Part shown: piece by piece, positions 56,649 to 64,000 of the stretch | How positions within the stretch are numbered: position 1 is the first letter of the stretch | Layout of the letters: each line of letters begins with the position of its first letter | Made by a program: the position numbers and the translations under genes | The notes under the pieces: model-generated | Told to the model about the DNA's origin: nothing | What the model saw: only the letters and a program-made list of their open reading frames with translations | Databases searched by the model: none | Assembly (NCBI GenBank): GCA_963791495.1 | Contig: CAWBST010000023.1 | Span: 124,001 to 188,000, forward strand | Source of the DNA: JAMXLO01 sp963791495 | GTDB taxonomy: Bacteria; Pseudomonadota; Alphaproteobacteria; Acetobacterales; Acetobacteraceae | Length of the DNA: 64,000 nt | Reading direction: 5' to 3'

Positions 56649-58433
56649 ATGAGCCTGCCTCCCCACCGTCGTCTCGCAGCCGTGCTCGCCGCCGACGTGG
56701 TTGGCTATTCGCGCCTGATCGGTTCGGATGAGGAGCGGACAATCGCCCGGCTGAGGTCAATCCGGACCCAGGTGGTGGACCCGACGATTGCAGCCAATCA
56801 TGGCCGGCTCGTTAGGATAACAGGAGACGGTCTGCTGGTAGAATTCGCCAGCGTCATCGACGCGCTCCGCTGCGCGAGCGAGGTGCAGCGGCAAATGGTG
56901 TCGTACAACGACGGTCTTTCCCTGGCGGAGCGGATCGAATATCGGATCGGCATCAACGTCGGTGAGATCGCGATCGGCGACGACGGCGACATCGTCGGCG
57001 ATGGCGTCAACATTGCCGCCCGGCTCGAAGCATTGGCCGACGCCGGCGGTATCTGCGTCTCGGCACGGGTCCAGGAGGATGCGGCCGGTAAGCTGGACCT
57101 CGTCTTCGATGACATGGGCGAGCATACCCTGAAGAATATCGCTCGCCCGGTGCGCCTCTATAGAGTGCTGCTCGACGCAACGGCGGCAAAGCCCACGATA
57201 TCGCCACCCAACGATCCATCACTGCTGGCACTCCCCGACAAGCCCTCGATCGCGGTCCTGGCGTTCACCAACATGAGCAGCGAGACGGAGCAGGAATTCT
57301 TTGCCGACGGTCTGGCCGAGGACATCATCACGGATCTGTCGAAATCGCGCTCGCTTTTCGTCATCGCCCGCAACTCGAGCTTCACCTATAAAGGGCGGCC
57401 CACCGCGATCAAGGACGTCGGCCGCGAACTCGGTGTTCGCTATGTCCTGGAAGGCAGCGTGCGCAAGGCCTCCAACCGCGTGCGCGTGACGGCTCAGTTG
57501 ATCGAAGCCACCACCGGCGGACATGTCTGGGCCGAGCGCTACGACCGAGAGCTTGCCGACATATTTGCGGTGCAGGACGAAATCACGACCAGCGTTTCGG
57601 CCGCCATTCAGCCTGCTCTGGAACGCAGCGAGCGCGAACGCTCGGCACGCAAGCCGGCGGACAGCCTGGATGCCTGGGAAAGCTACCACCGCGGCATGTG
57701 GCATTTCTCCAAGGTCGAGGTGGCAGAGAACGAGAGGGCCCGGAGCTTCTTCCAGCACTCGATCGAGCTCGATCCCGAGTTCGCCAGGGCGTTTGCCGCC
57801 TTGGCTCTCACATACCTGAACGAGATCACGCTGTTCCGCCCCGATCTCCGCTCCGTCAATCTGCCACTTGCGCTCGATGATTCGATGCGCGCCGTTGCGA
57901 TCGATCCGATGGATGCGGCGGGGCACGCGGCGCTGGCGAGGGCCCTCTGGATGTCGGGTCGCCATGCCGAAAGCCTGGCCACGGCGGATATCGCGGTCGG
58001 CCTCGAACCCAACTCCGCGGCAGCGCAAGGCGCGCTTGGCGGCGCCCGGCTTTGGGGTGGTCGCTCGCGCGAGGCGATCGGACCCTTGCGGACTGCGATG
58101 CGGCTGAGCCCGTTCGATCCGTTGATACCGTTGTGGCTGCACTTCACGGCGCGCGCCCACTACGGGAGCAGGGACTATGAGGCGACCATCACCGTTGCCA
58201 GCCAGCTTCGCCAGTCATTCCCCGGGTTCCGCCCACCCTACAACACGTTGATAGCTGCACTGGGACAGCTCGGCCGAGCCGAGGAGGCACGCGCCGTGAT
58301 GGCGGACGGGCTGGCGCGGTTCGGCGACGCATTTCGCGCGCTCATGTCTCTGCCGTTGAACAATCTCCGCGAGATGCGCCCTGCGGACCGTGACCATCTG
58401 CTCGAAGGATTTCGCAAGGCAGACCTCGCATAG
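56649..58433 (+). CDS. Class III adenylate/guanylate cyclase with FlgO-like and TPR domains
   Basis: Cytoplasmic protein of 594 residues. The CHD-type cyclase domain (about 8-175) keeps both metal Asp residues, Asp16 (AADVVGYSR) and Asp60 (ITGDGLLVEF), and GDGVNIAARLEAL. A FlgO-like domain (about 198-330; SIAVLAFTNMSS, VRYVLEGSVRK) and TPR helices (about 350-580) follow. This is the common rhizobial/acetobacterial cyclase layout. Its FlgO-TPR half is homologous to the membrane protein at 9.5-11 kb. The cyclic nucleotide made is likely cAMP. Confidence 0.92.
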   Translation: MSLPPHRRLAAVLAADVVGYSRLIGSDEERTIARLRSIRTQVVDPTIAANHGRLVRITGDGLLVEFASVIDALRCASEVQRQMVSYNDGLSLAERIEYRIGINVGEIAIGDDGDIVGDGVNIAARLEALADAGGICVSARVQEDAAGKLDLVFDDMGEHTLKNIARPVRLYRVLLDATAAKPTISPPNDPSLLALPDKPSIAVLAFTNMSSETEQEFFADGLAEDIITDLSKSRSLFVIARNSSFTYKGRPTAIKDVGRELGVRYVLEGSVRKASNRVRVTAQLIEATTGGHVWAERYDRELADIFAVQDEITTSVSAAIQPALERSERERSARKPADSLDAWESYHRGMWHFSKVEVAENERARSFFQHSIELDPEFARAFAALALTYLNEITLFRPDLRSVNLPLALDDSMRAVAIDPMDAAGHAALARALWMSGRHAESLATADIAVGLEPNSAAAQGALGGARLWGGRSREAIGPLRTAMRLSPFDPLIPLWLHFTARAHYGSRDYEATITVASQLRQSFPGFRPPYNTLIAALGQLGRAEEARAVMADGLARFGDAFRALMSLPLNNLREMRPADRDHLLEGFRKADLA

Positions 58434-58507
58434 GCCACGAGGTGTGGATACTTGCGTTTCTGGCGAAGCTGGCGACACTGCGTCCGCGAGAACCGCGGGA
58501 GGAAGCC

Positions 58508-59569
58508 ATGGGTAACAAGATCGCTTTCATGGGCGTGGGTGCCGTCGGTGGCTATGCGGGCGCGCATATGGCGCAGGCCGGCGAAGACGTGACGTTCATC
58601 GATCCGTGGCCCGCGCATGTGGAGAAGATGCAACGCGACGGCCTGAAGATCAGCCACATCCGCGATGTACCTGAGTTCACCACGAAGGTACGCGCGATGC
58701 ACGTGACGGACGCGCAGCAGCTCGCCAAGGAGAAGCCGATCGACATCGCCTTCGTCTGCATGAAGTCGTACGACACCGAATGGGCGGCCACGCTGATCAG
58801 CCAGTATCTGGCGCCCGGCGGCTTCATCGTCTCTCTGCAGAACTGCATGAACGAGGAGACGATCGCGAACGTCGTCGGCTGGGGCAAGACGGTAGGCTGC
58901 ATCGCCAGTTCGATCACCGTCGATCTGTGCGAGCCTGGCCACGTGCGCCGCGCCGCCGGCAAGAGCGGCTCACGCCACACCGTGTTCCGTACCGGCGAGG
59001 TGCACGGCCGCGTCACCGACCGCGTCAAGGAGATCTGCCGTCTCGTCAGCCTGGCCGACAGCGCGATGGTGACCGAGAATTTGTGGGGCGAGCGCTGGTC
59101 GAAACTGGTGACCAACGTGATGGGCAACGGCCTGTCCGCCTGCACCGGCATGATCGGCAAGGACATGGTGCAGAACGACGCGATCCGCCACTTCTCCGCC
59201 CGCCTCGGCAGCGAGGCGATCCGCGTCGGCCAGGCACTGGGCTACGAGTTGGAGGAAATCCAGCACCTCGATCCCGAGATCATCGCCCGCGCCGGCGAGG
59301 GCGATGCGGCGGCGACGCGGCACTATGACGAGCACCGGCTGAAAGAGGTGAGCGGGGGCGGCGGCGAGCACCGGCCGTCAATGGGCCAGGATATGGTCAA
59401 GGGCCGCCGCACCGAGATCGAGTTCCTCAACGGCATGGTGGCGAAGAAGGGCGACGAGATCGGCATCGCCACACCGGCAAACGTGGTGCTGACCGACATC
59501 GTCAAGCGCGTGGAGCGCGGCGATCTGAAGCCTGATCCGAAGCACATCACCGATCTGCGGTTGAACTGA
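58508..59569 (+). CDS. Ketopantoate-reductase (ApbA/PanE) family oxidoreductase
   Basis: NADP-dependent 2-oxoacid reductase of 353 residues. Nucleotide loop FMGVGAVGGYAG at residues 7-18; the substrate-domain entry is CMKSYDT, with the conserved Lys, near 100; and the helix WSKLVTNVMGN near 200 carries the catalytic Lys. GGGAGG precedes the ATG. It is longer than E. coli PanE (303 residues) and sits among degradative genes, so it probably reduces another 2-oxoacid. The next plus-strand gene lies past a convergent small gene. Confidence 0.88.
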   Translation: MGNKIAFMGVGAVGGYAGAHMAQAGEDVTFIDPWPAHVEKMQRDGLKISHIRDVPEFTTKVRAMHVTDAQQLAKEKPIDIAFVCMKSYDTEWAATLISQYLAPGGFIVSLQNCMNEETIANVVGWGKTVGCIASSITVDLCEPGHVRRAAGKSGSRHTVFRTGEVHGRVTDRVKEICRLVSLADSAMVTENLWGERWSKLVTNVMGNGLSACTGMIGKDMVQNDAIRHFSARLGSEAIRVGQALGYELEEIQHLDPEIIARAGEGDAAATRHYDEHRLKEVSGGGGEHRPSMGQDMVKGRRTEIEFLNGMVAKKGDEIGIATPANVVLTDIVKRVERGDLKPDPKHITDLRLN

Positions 59570-59617
59570 CCGACGTGTCGGTGTCCGTCGTGCCGGCTCG
59601 GGCTCCGGCGCGCGCGG

Positions 59618-60091
59618 TCACCGCTCGCTGCACGTCACCTTCATCTCCTGGCACACCCGCAGGATACCGTCGACGATCTGTAGTGTGGCTGATTCCTGCC
59701 CGGACGCACTCGCGGACGCCACCAGGATCTGCGAAAGCCGTGTGCCGAGATCGGTGACGGTTATTCCGGCGGAGCGCTTGCCATTGCTGAACTCGACGGT
59801 GCGGTCTTTCGCGTCTTCCGCGACAACGTGCACAGCCTGATTTTTGCGCAGCATGCTGACCGTTGTCGCATACACCTTCCCGGCATCGGCGTTGAGGATG
59901 ACGGTCGCCACGTCGAAGCCTGGCTGCTCGCCCTTCGGCTTCTGGCTCAGCTGCTTCACGCGGCCGACCACCCTGCCGGCAATCAGACCCCATGGGGTCG
60001 CAGCCTCGCTATACGGCGCAATTACAGAGCATGCGAGCGCCAAGGTGCACGCGATCACCAGCAGGCGCTTCGTACGGTTGACTTTGGACAT
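59618..60091 (-). CDS. Secreted hypothetical protein
   Basis: Exported protein of 157 residues. Signal peptide MSKVNRTKRLLVIACTLALA, cleaved near SEA; the Cys at 25 is not in a proper lipobox. The mature part (GKVYATTVSMLRKN, DRTVEFSNGKRSAGI, LRVCQEMKVTC) looks like a small alpha-beta periplasmic domain with two Cys that may pair. Not recognised. Convergent with the reductase gene, divergent from the LLM gene. Confidence 0.78.
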   Translation of the reverse strand: MSKVNRTKRLLVIACTLALACSVIAPYSEAATPWGLIAGRVVGRVKQLSQKPKGEQPGFDVATVILNADAGKVYATTVSMLRKNQAVHVVAEDAKDRTVEFSNGKRSAGITVTDLGTRLSQILVASASASGQESATLQIVDGILRVCQEMKVTCSER

Positions 60092-60199
60092 AGGGGGCTG
60101 TTCCTGAGGTTTGAAGTCGTCGATCGGATCACGGAACGCTAGAGTGTCAGCGGCTGTGCCACAATCGGCAGGAGCCCACACGGGCTAGCGGAGACCGAC

Positions 60200-61246
60200 A
60201 TGCGGGTGTTCACGCGCTTGCCGATGGAGAATTGGAAAGACGCCGCGCAGGCAGCGCGCGATGCGGAGGCCGCAGGCTTTGACGCGGTCATGACAGTGGA
60301 ACTGGGACACGACGTATTCGCCCCGCTCACGGCCGCGGCGCTCACCACAGAGCGTGTCGAATTGACCCCGTCGGTCGCGGTGGCCTTTCCGCGCAGCCCA
60401 ACCGTATTGGCGTCGCAGGCCTGGGACCTGCAGGCGAATTCGCGTGGACGCTTCGTGCTCGGGTTAGGCAGCCAGGTGAAGGGCCACAATGAGCGGCGCT
60501 TCGGCATCGCCTGGACGGCGCCCGCGCCCCGGCTGCGCGACTATGTCCGGACATTGCGCGCGATCTGGCGCTGCTGGGAGACCGGGGAAAAGTTGGACTT
60601 CCACAGCGAGCACTACACTCTGACGCTGATGACGCCGGACTTCTCGCCGGAACCCACCGGGCTGCCGATGGTGCCGGTCACGCTCGCCGCGGTGGGCGAG
60701 GCGATGCTGCGCGTGGCAGGCCAGGTGGCCGACGGCGTGCGGTTGCACCCACTGTGCTCGCGCCGCTACCTGGAGGAGGTGTGCCTGCCGCAGATTGCCG
60801 TGGGCATGGCCCGTAGCGGCCGGACACGCGAGCATTTCGACGTACACGGCGGCGGCTTTGTCGCCACCGGCCCGGATCAGGCCTCGGTTACAGGTGCAAT
60901 CGAAAAAGTGCGGCAGCGAGTGGCGTTTTATGGTTCAACGCGCACATATATGCCGATACTCGCGTTGCATGGCTTGGAGGACCTCGGGATGAAGCTGCAT
61001 CGGATGTCGGTGCAGGGACGTTGGGACGGCATGGCCGCCGAGGTCCCCGATGACGTTGTGCACATCTTCGCCGCCTGCGGTACGTTCGCTGAGATCGCGC
61101 ACGCGGTCGAACTTCGCTATGGTGGGGTGGCCGATGCGATCGATCTTGACTTTCCGCCTGGCACCCCGCTCGGTTTGCAGCGTGAACTGTTGGCCGACAT
61201 CCGCCGCATCCCGCACCGGTTCACAGGCTTCGACACCAACTGGTAG
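60200..61246 (+). CDS. LLM class (F420-type) flavin-dependent oxidoreductase
   Basis: Luciferase-like oxidoreductase of 348 residues of the TIGR03617-type F420-associated group. Blocks: DAEAAGFDAVMTVE, RFVLGLGSQVKGHNERRFGI (in part LGLGSQVKGHNERR) near residue 94, and ADGVRLHPLCSRRYL near 180. It lies 48 bases before the HpaB-type gene and may be co-transcribed with it. Distinct from the other LLM gene at 54 kb by sequence and domain pattern. Confidence 0.88.
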   Translation: MRVFTRLPMENWKDAAQAARDAEAAGFDAVMTVELGHDVFAPLTAAALTTERVELTPSVAVAFPRSPTVLASQAWDLQANSRGRFVLGLGSQVKGHNERRFGIAWTAPAPRLRDYVRTLRAIWRCWETGEKLDFHSEHYTLTLMTPDFSPEPTGLPMVPVTLAAVGEAMLRVAGQVADGVRLHPLCSRRYLEEVCLPQIAVGMARSGRTREHFDVHGGGFVATGPDQASVTGAIEKVRQRVAFYGSTRTYMPILALHGLEDLGMKLHRMSVQGRWDGMAAEVPDDVVHIFAACGTFAEIAHAVELRYGGVADAIDLDFPPGTPLGLQRELLADIRRIPHRFTGFDTNW

Positions 61247-61294
61247 GCGGCAGCACCTGCCGCGTGCCTGATAACGGGCTCAGAGGAGAGCGCC

Positions 61295-62761
61295 ATGCCG
61301 GCTCGCACGGGACGCCAGTACCTCAACGGACTTCGGGAGCAGGATCGCGAGGTCTGGTTGCGAGGCGAACGCGTCAAGGACGTGACCACGCACCCAGGCC
61401 TGGCGGGCGGCGCGGCCGCGATCGCCTCGCTCTACGACATGCAGTGCGATCCGAAGTACCGCGACGAGATGACGTACGTCTCGCCGACGACCGGCGATCG
61501 CGTTGGGCTGTCCTTCATCCTTCCGCGCACGCAGGACGAGCTGATAGCGCGCCGCGTCATGATGCTGAACTGGGCGCGCACAACATGCGGCATGATGGGC
61601 CGGTCGCCCGACTTCATGAATGTCACGCTGGCTGCCTGGGGCGCTGCGGCGGACTACTTCGCCGGCGGCAAGGGTGGTCGACCCGAATTCGCGCAGAACG
61701 TTCGCCGCTACTACGAGTACATCCGGGAGAACGACATCGTCCTGACCCACTCGCTGATCAATCTGCAGCGCAGCCGCAATGCTTCGGGCATGTTCAACCT
61801 GCAGGAAGGCACGGCGCTGCGCGTGGTCCGAGAGACCAGCCGTGGCCTGGTGGTGCACGGCGCCCGCGTGCTCGCCACCCTCGGTCCCCTCGCGGACGAA
61901 ATCGCGGTCTACTCGCCGCGCCTCGGCCAGCACACCGAGGACCACAGCCCGTTCGCAGTCGCCTTTTCCATCCCATGCGGCACGCCGGGCCTACGCTTCC
62001 TCTGCCGCGATACCTTCGACCTCGGGCGATCGCATTTCGACCATCCGCTCGGTTCGCGCTTCGAGGAGATGGACTGCATCGTGTTCTTCGACGATGTGGA
62101 GGTGCCATGGGAGCGCGTCTTCTTGTATGGCGACGTGGAACTGCTGAACGGCGCCGCCTATGGCACGCACTATTCCGCGCATTCATCCCATCAGGGCGCG
62201 GCGAAGAACCTGGCCAAATGCGAATTCGTGCTTGGCCTCGCCCTGCTGATGACCGAGACCCTCGGCAACAAACACCTGCCGCATACCGAGGAGCGTATCG
62301 GTGAACTGATGCTGAACACCACGCTGACGCGCGCGCTGATCCGCGCGGCAGAGGCCGATGCGAAGATCGATGAATGGGGCGTGATGTGCCCCGATCCAGT
62401 CACGATCGAAAGCACACGCAACCTGTTCATGACCGCCTACCCGCGGATGATCGAGATCCTGCAGCTGCTCGGATCATCGAGCTTCATGCTGACCCCCAGC
62501 GAGGCCGACTTCAGCGGCCCGCTCGCCGGCCATATCGAGCAGTATCTCACCACCGACACCACCTCGGCTCGCGACCGCGTCAGGCTCTTCCGCCTGGCCT
62601 GGGACGTTGCCGGATCCTCATTCGGCAGCCGCCAGGTGCTGTATGAACGCTTCTTCGCCTCGGACCCGTTGACACGCGCCCGGGCATTGGCTGCGATCTT
62701 CCCGAAGAACGAGGCGATGGAGCGTGTGCTGGATTTCCTGCGACGCGACGACACGCCATAG
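61295..62761 (+). CDS. hpaB: 4-hydroxyphenylacetate 3-monooxygenase family (HpaB/PvcC) oxygenase
   Basis: FADH2-dependent aromatic hydroxylase, large component, 488 residues. Family features: TGRQYLNGLR at the N-terminus, RSPDFMNVTL near residue 105, THSLINLQRSRNA near 150, CIVFFDDVEVPWERVF (in part FDDVEVPWERVF) near 270. The small flavin reductase HpaC is not in the window. The next gene, 16 bases on, is a VOC dioxygenase-like protein, so hydroxylation followed by ring cleavage of a phenol is the simplest reading. Confidence 0.92.
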   Translation: MPARTGRQYLNGLREQDREVWLRGERVKDVTTHPGLAGGAAAIASLYDMQCDPKYRDEMTYVSPTTGDRVGLSFILPRTQDELIARRVMMLNWARTTCGMMGRSPDFMNVTLAAWGAAADYFAGGKGGRPEFAQNVRRYYEYIRENDIVLTHSLINLQRSRNASGMFNLQEGTALRVVRETSRGLVVHGARVLATLGPLADEIAVYSPRLGQHTEDHSPFAVAFSIPCGTPGLRFLCRDTFDLGRSHFDHPLGSRFEEMDCIVFFDDVEVPWERVFLYGDVELLNGAAYGTHYSAHSSHQGAAKNLAKCEFVLGLALLMTETLGNKHLPHTEERIGELMLNTTLTRALIRAAEADAKIDEWGVMCPDPVTIESTRNLFMTAYPRMIEILQLLGSSSFMLTPSEADFSGPLAGHIEQYLTTDTTSARDRVRLFRLAWDVAGSSFGSRQVLYERFFASDPLTRARALAAIFPKNEAMERVLDFLRRDDTP

Positions 62762-62777
62762 ACATGGAGGGCATGCG

Positions 62778-63284
62778 ATGAGCTATCGACCGAAGCATCT
62801 CGGACACGTCAACCTCTACGTCCGCAACGCGGAGCGTTCCCGTCAGTGGTACGAGGACGTGCTCGGCCTGCACACCTATCACTTCCGCCCTGGCCGCGCC
62901 GCATTCATGTCGGCGGACAAGGATAAGTCGCACGAGGTCGCATTGATGGAGGTCGGCGACGATGCGCCGCTGCAGGCGAAGCGGCAGGTGGGGCTGAACC
63001 ACCTGGCCTTCATGATGGAGAGCCTGGACGACCTGAAGGACGCCTACTACCGCCTCAAGGAGAAGGGCGTGCCGTTTGACCACATCTCCGATCACGGCCT
63101 GTCACTCGGCATCTATTTCCGCGACCCGGACGGCAACGGGCTGGAGGTGTCGTACGAACTGCCCCGCGAGAAGTGGCCCCGGCAGGACAGCGTGTTCGCC
63201 CCAGATGTGGTGAACCTCGGCCTGTTCCCTGGGCCGTGGGAGGAGGAGATGGCGAAGCAGCGGGCGGCCGTACCGGCGCAATAG
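62778..63284 (+). CDS. VOC-family, extradiol-dioxygenase-like protein
   Basis: Vicinal-oxygen-chelate protein of 168 residues. Metal ligands in order: His in LGHVNLYV (residue 9), His in GLNHLAFM (near 75) and Glu in LEVSYE (near 123). It is half the size of classic two-domain extradiol dioxygenases, as in type I single-domain enzymes. GGAGG precedes the ATG at 62778. Likely ring-cleaving partner of the HpaB enzyme. Confidence 0.88.
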   Translation: MSYRPKHLGHVNLYVRNAERSRQWYEDVLGLHTYHFRPGRAAFMSADKDKSHEVALMEVGDDAPLQAKRQVGLNHLAFMMESLDDLKDAYYRLKEKGVPFDHISDHGLSLGIYFRDPDGNGLEVSYELPREKWPRQDSVFAPDVVNLGLFPGPWEEEMAKQRAAVPAQ

Positions 63285-63421
63285 AAGGACGTCGCCATCC
63301 ACACCGAGTAAGCCGGTGGCGTCACTCGGCGCCACCGCCATTGCGTTGACTGTGCCGACCGAGGAACATCCTCGTTCGCATGCCCCTCGGACCCGATCTC
63401 CTCACTACTGGCCGCGCCCAT

Positions 63422-64000
63422 ATGGACGTTGCCCACGAGATGATACTCGTGGGCGCGGCCCTCGGCGTGCTCAGTGTGTTCGCCGGCCTGCTGTCCCGCC
63501 GCCTGGGCGCACCAGTCCTCCTTGTGTTCCTGATACTCGGCATGATTGCTGGCGAGGACGGACTCGGCGGCATCCGATACGACGACTTCGCTTCCGCGTA
63601 CCTGATCGGCAGCGTGGCACTTGCAGTGATCCTGTTTCAGGGCGGCCTGCAAACCGGTGTGCCGATGCTGCGCCTTGCGCTCTGGCCGGCTTCGGTGCTG
63701 GCGGTGATCGGCGTCGGTATTACTGCCGTCGTCGTGGCCGCGGTGATCACGTGGGTCGCTGGCGTTCCGTTCGCACAGGCCATGCTGGTCGGTGCCGCGG
63801 TCGCACCCACCGATGCCGCTGCGGTCGTCGCGTTGCTGGGCCGCGCCCGCCTCGCGTTGCCCGAGCGCATGACCGCGTTGTTGGAAGTGGAATCGGGACT
63901 CAACGACCCGATGTCCATCTTCCTCACCATCTTCGTCGCCCACCTCATCGTTGAACCGGCGTGGGCCTCCTGGCTGAACGGCGCCACGCTGTTCGCGCGC
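63422..64000 (+). CDS. CPA1-type cation/proton antiporter (NhaP2-like), partial
   Basis: Plus-strand gene running off the window end. It reads about 193 residues of helices: ILVGAALGVLSVFAGLLSRRLG, then PVLLVFLILGMIAGEDG (in part LILGMIAGEDG), GAAVAPTDAAAVVALLGR and VESGLNDPMSIFLT, the NhaP2/CvrA signature with its ion-binding Asp. The ATG at 63422 was chosen for the start of the helix; an in-frame ATG at 63380 is possible. Potassium or sodium as the ion is not shown. Confidence 0.88.
   Translation, partial: MDVAHEMILVGAALGVLSVFAGLLSRRLGAPVLLVFLILGMIAGEDGLGGIRYDDFASAYLIGSVALAVILFQGGLQTGVPMLRLALWPASVLAVIGVGITAVVVAAVITWVAGVPFAQAMLVGAAVAPTDAAAVVALLGRARLALPERMTALLEVESGLNDPMSIFLTIFVAHLIVEPAWASWLNGATLFAR

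Noticed and set aside
1..64000. CRISPR arrays, prophage genes, toxin-antitoxin pairs
   Set aside because: No regularly spaced repeats and no phage structural or integrase genes were seen on either strand; no convincing small toxin/antitoxin pair was found.

Overview
The window is GC-rich chromosomal DNA. It reads as an alphaproteobacterium, most likely Rhodospirillales and probably Acetobacteraceae. Reasons: the gene block rne / amiC-type amidase / PBP1A / prfB; the block NDUFA12 / mlaD / small protein / DUF2155; and strong GC3 codon use outside one island. No rRNA, tRNA, CRISPR array or intact transposon was found. The placement is inferred from gene order, not from a marker phylogeny.

Layout. 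0-11 kb: amino-acid uptake genes, an M20 amidohydrolase, a reductase, alanine dehydrogenase, an HtrA protease, a minus-strand operon (zinc dehydrogenase, arylamine N-acetyltransferase, class II aldolase) and a membrane FlgO/TPR protein. 11-19 kb: housekeeping block of prfB (with its programmed frameshift site), PBP1A, amidase and RNase E. 19-32.6 kb: an accessory, partly AT-richer island opened by an IS630 transposase remnant. It carries very large modular glycosyltransferases, a sulfotransferase, GT90, a methyltransferase and a WbsX/GH99-like protein, and looks like a surface-glycan locus. 32.6-41.6 kb: an enlarged chromate-resistance locus. chrB is divergent from a ChrB-C protein, chrA, two superoxide dismutase-rhodanese fusions, a DUF1259 protein, a Cj0069-like ATP-grasp protein, a beta-propeller protein and an MFS exporter. 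41.6-51.6 kb: phosphatase, MaoC, otsB, DUF2155, mlaD, NDUFA12, a cysteine-free ribonucleotide-reductase-like protein, RidA, GNAT, DMT and a nuclease-helicase. 51.7-64 kb: catabolic enzymes (HMG-CoA-lyase-like, MmgE/PrpD, two LLM flavoenzymes, ketopantoate-reductase-like, HpaB, VOC), an adenylate cyclase and the start of a cation/proton antiporter.

Sequence quality matters here. At least 13 loci, including the essential gene prfB, are broken by small frameshifts, and every one needs removal of one base (two in one case) to restore the frame. Such an insertion-only pattern fits uncorrected long-read error better than gene decay. I therefore annotate these loci as CDS with the shift described. 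The observations I find most worth following are the cysteine-free RNR-like protein with DnaA-box-like sites upstream, the paired SOD-rhodanese fusions in the chromate operon, and the modular glycosyltransferases.
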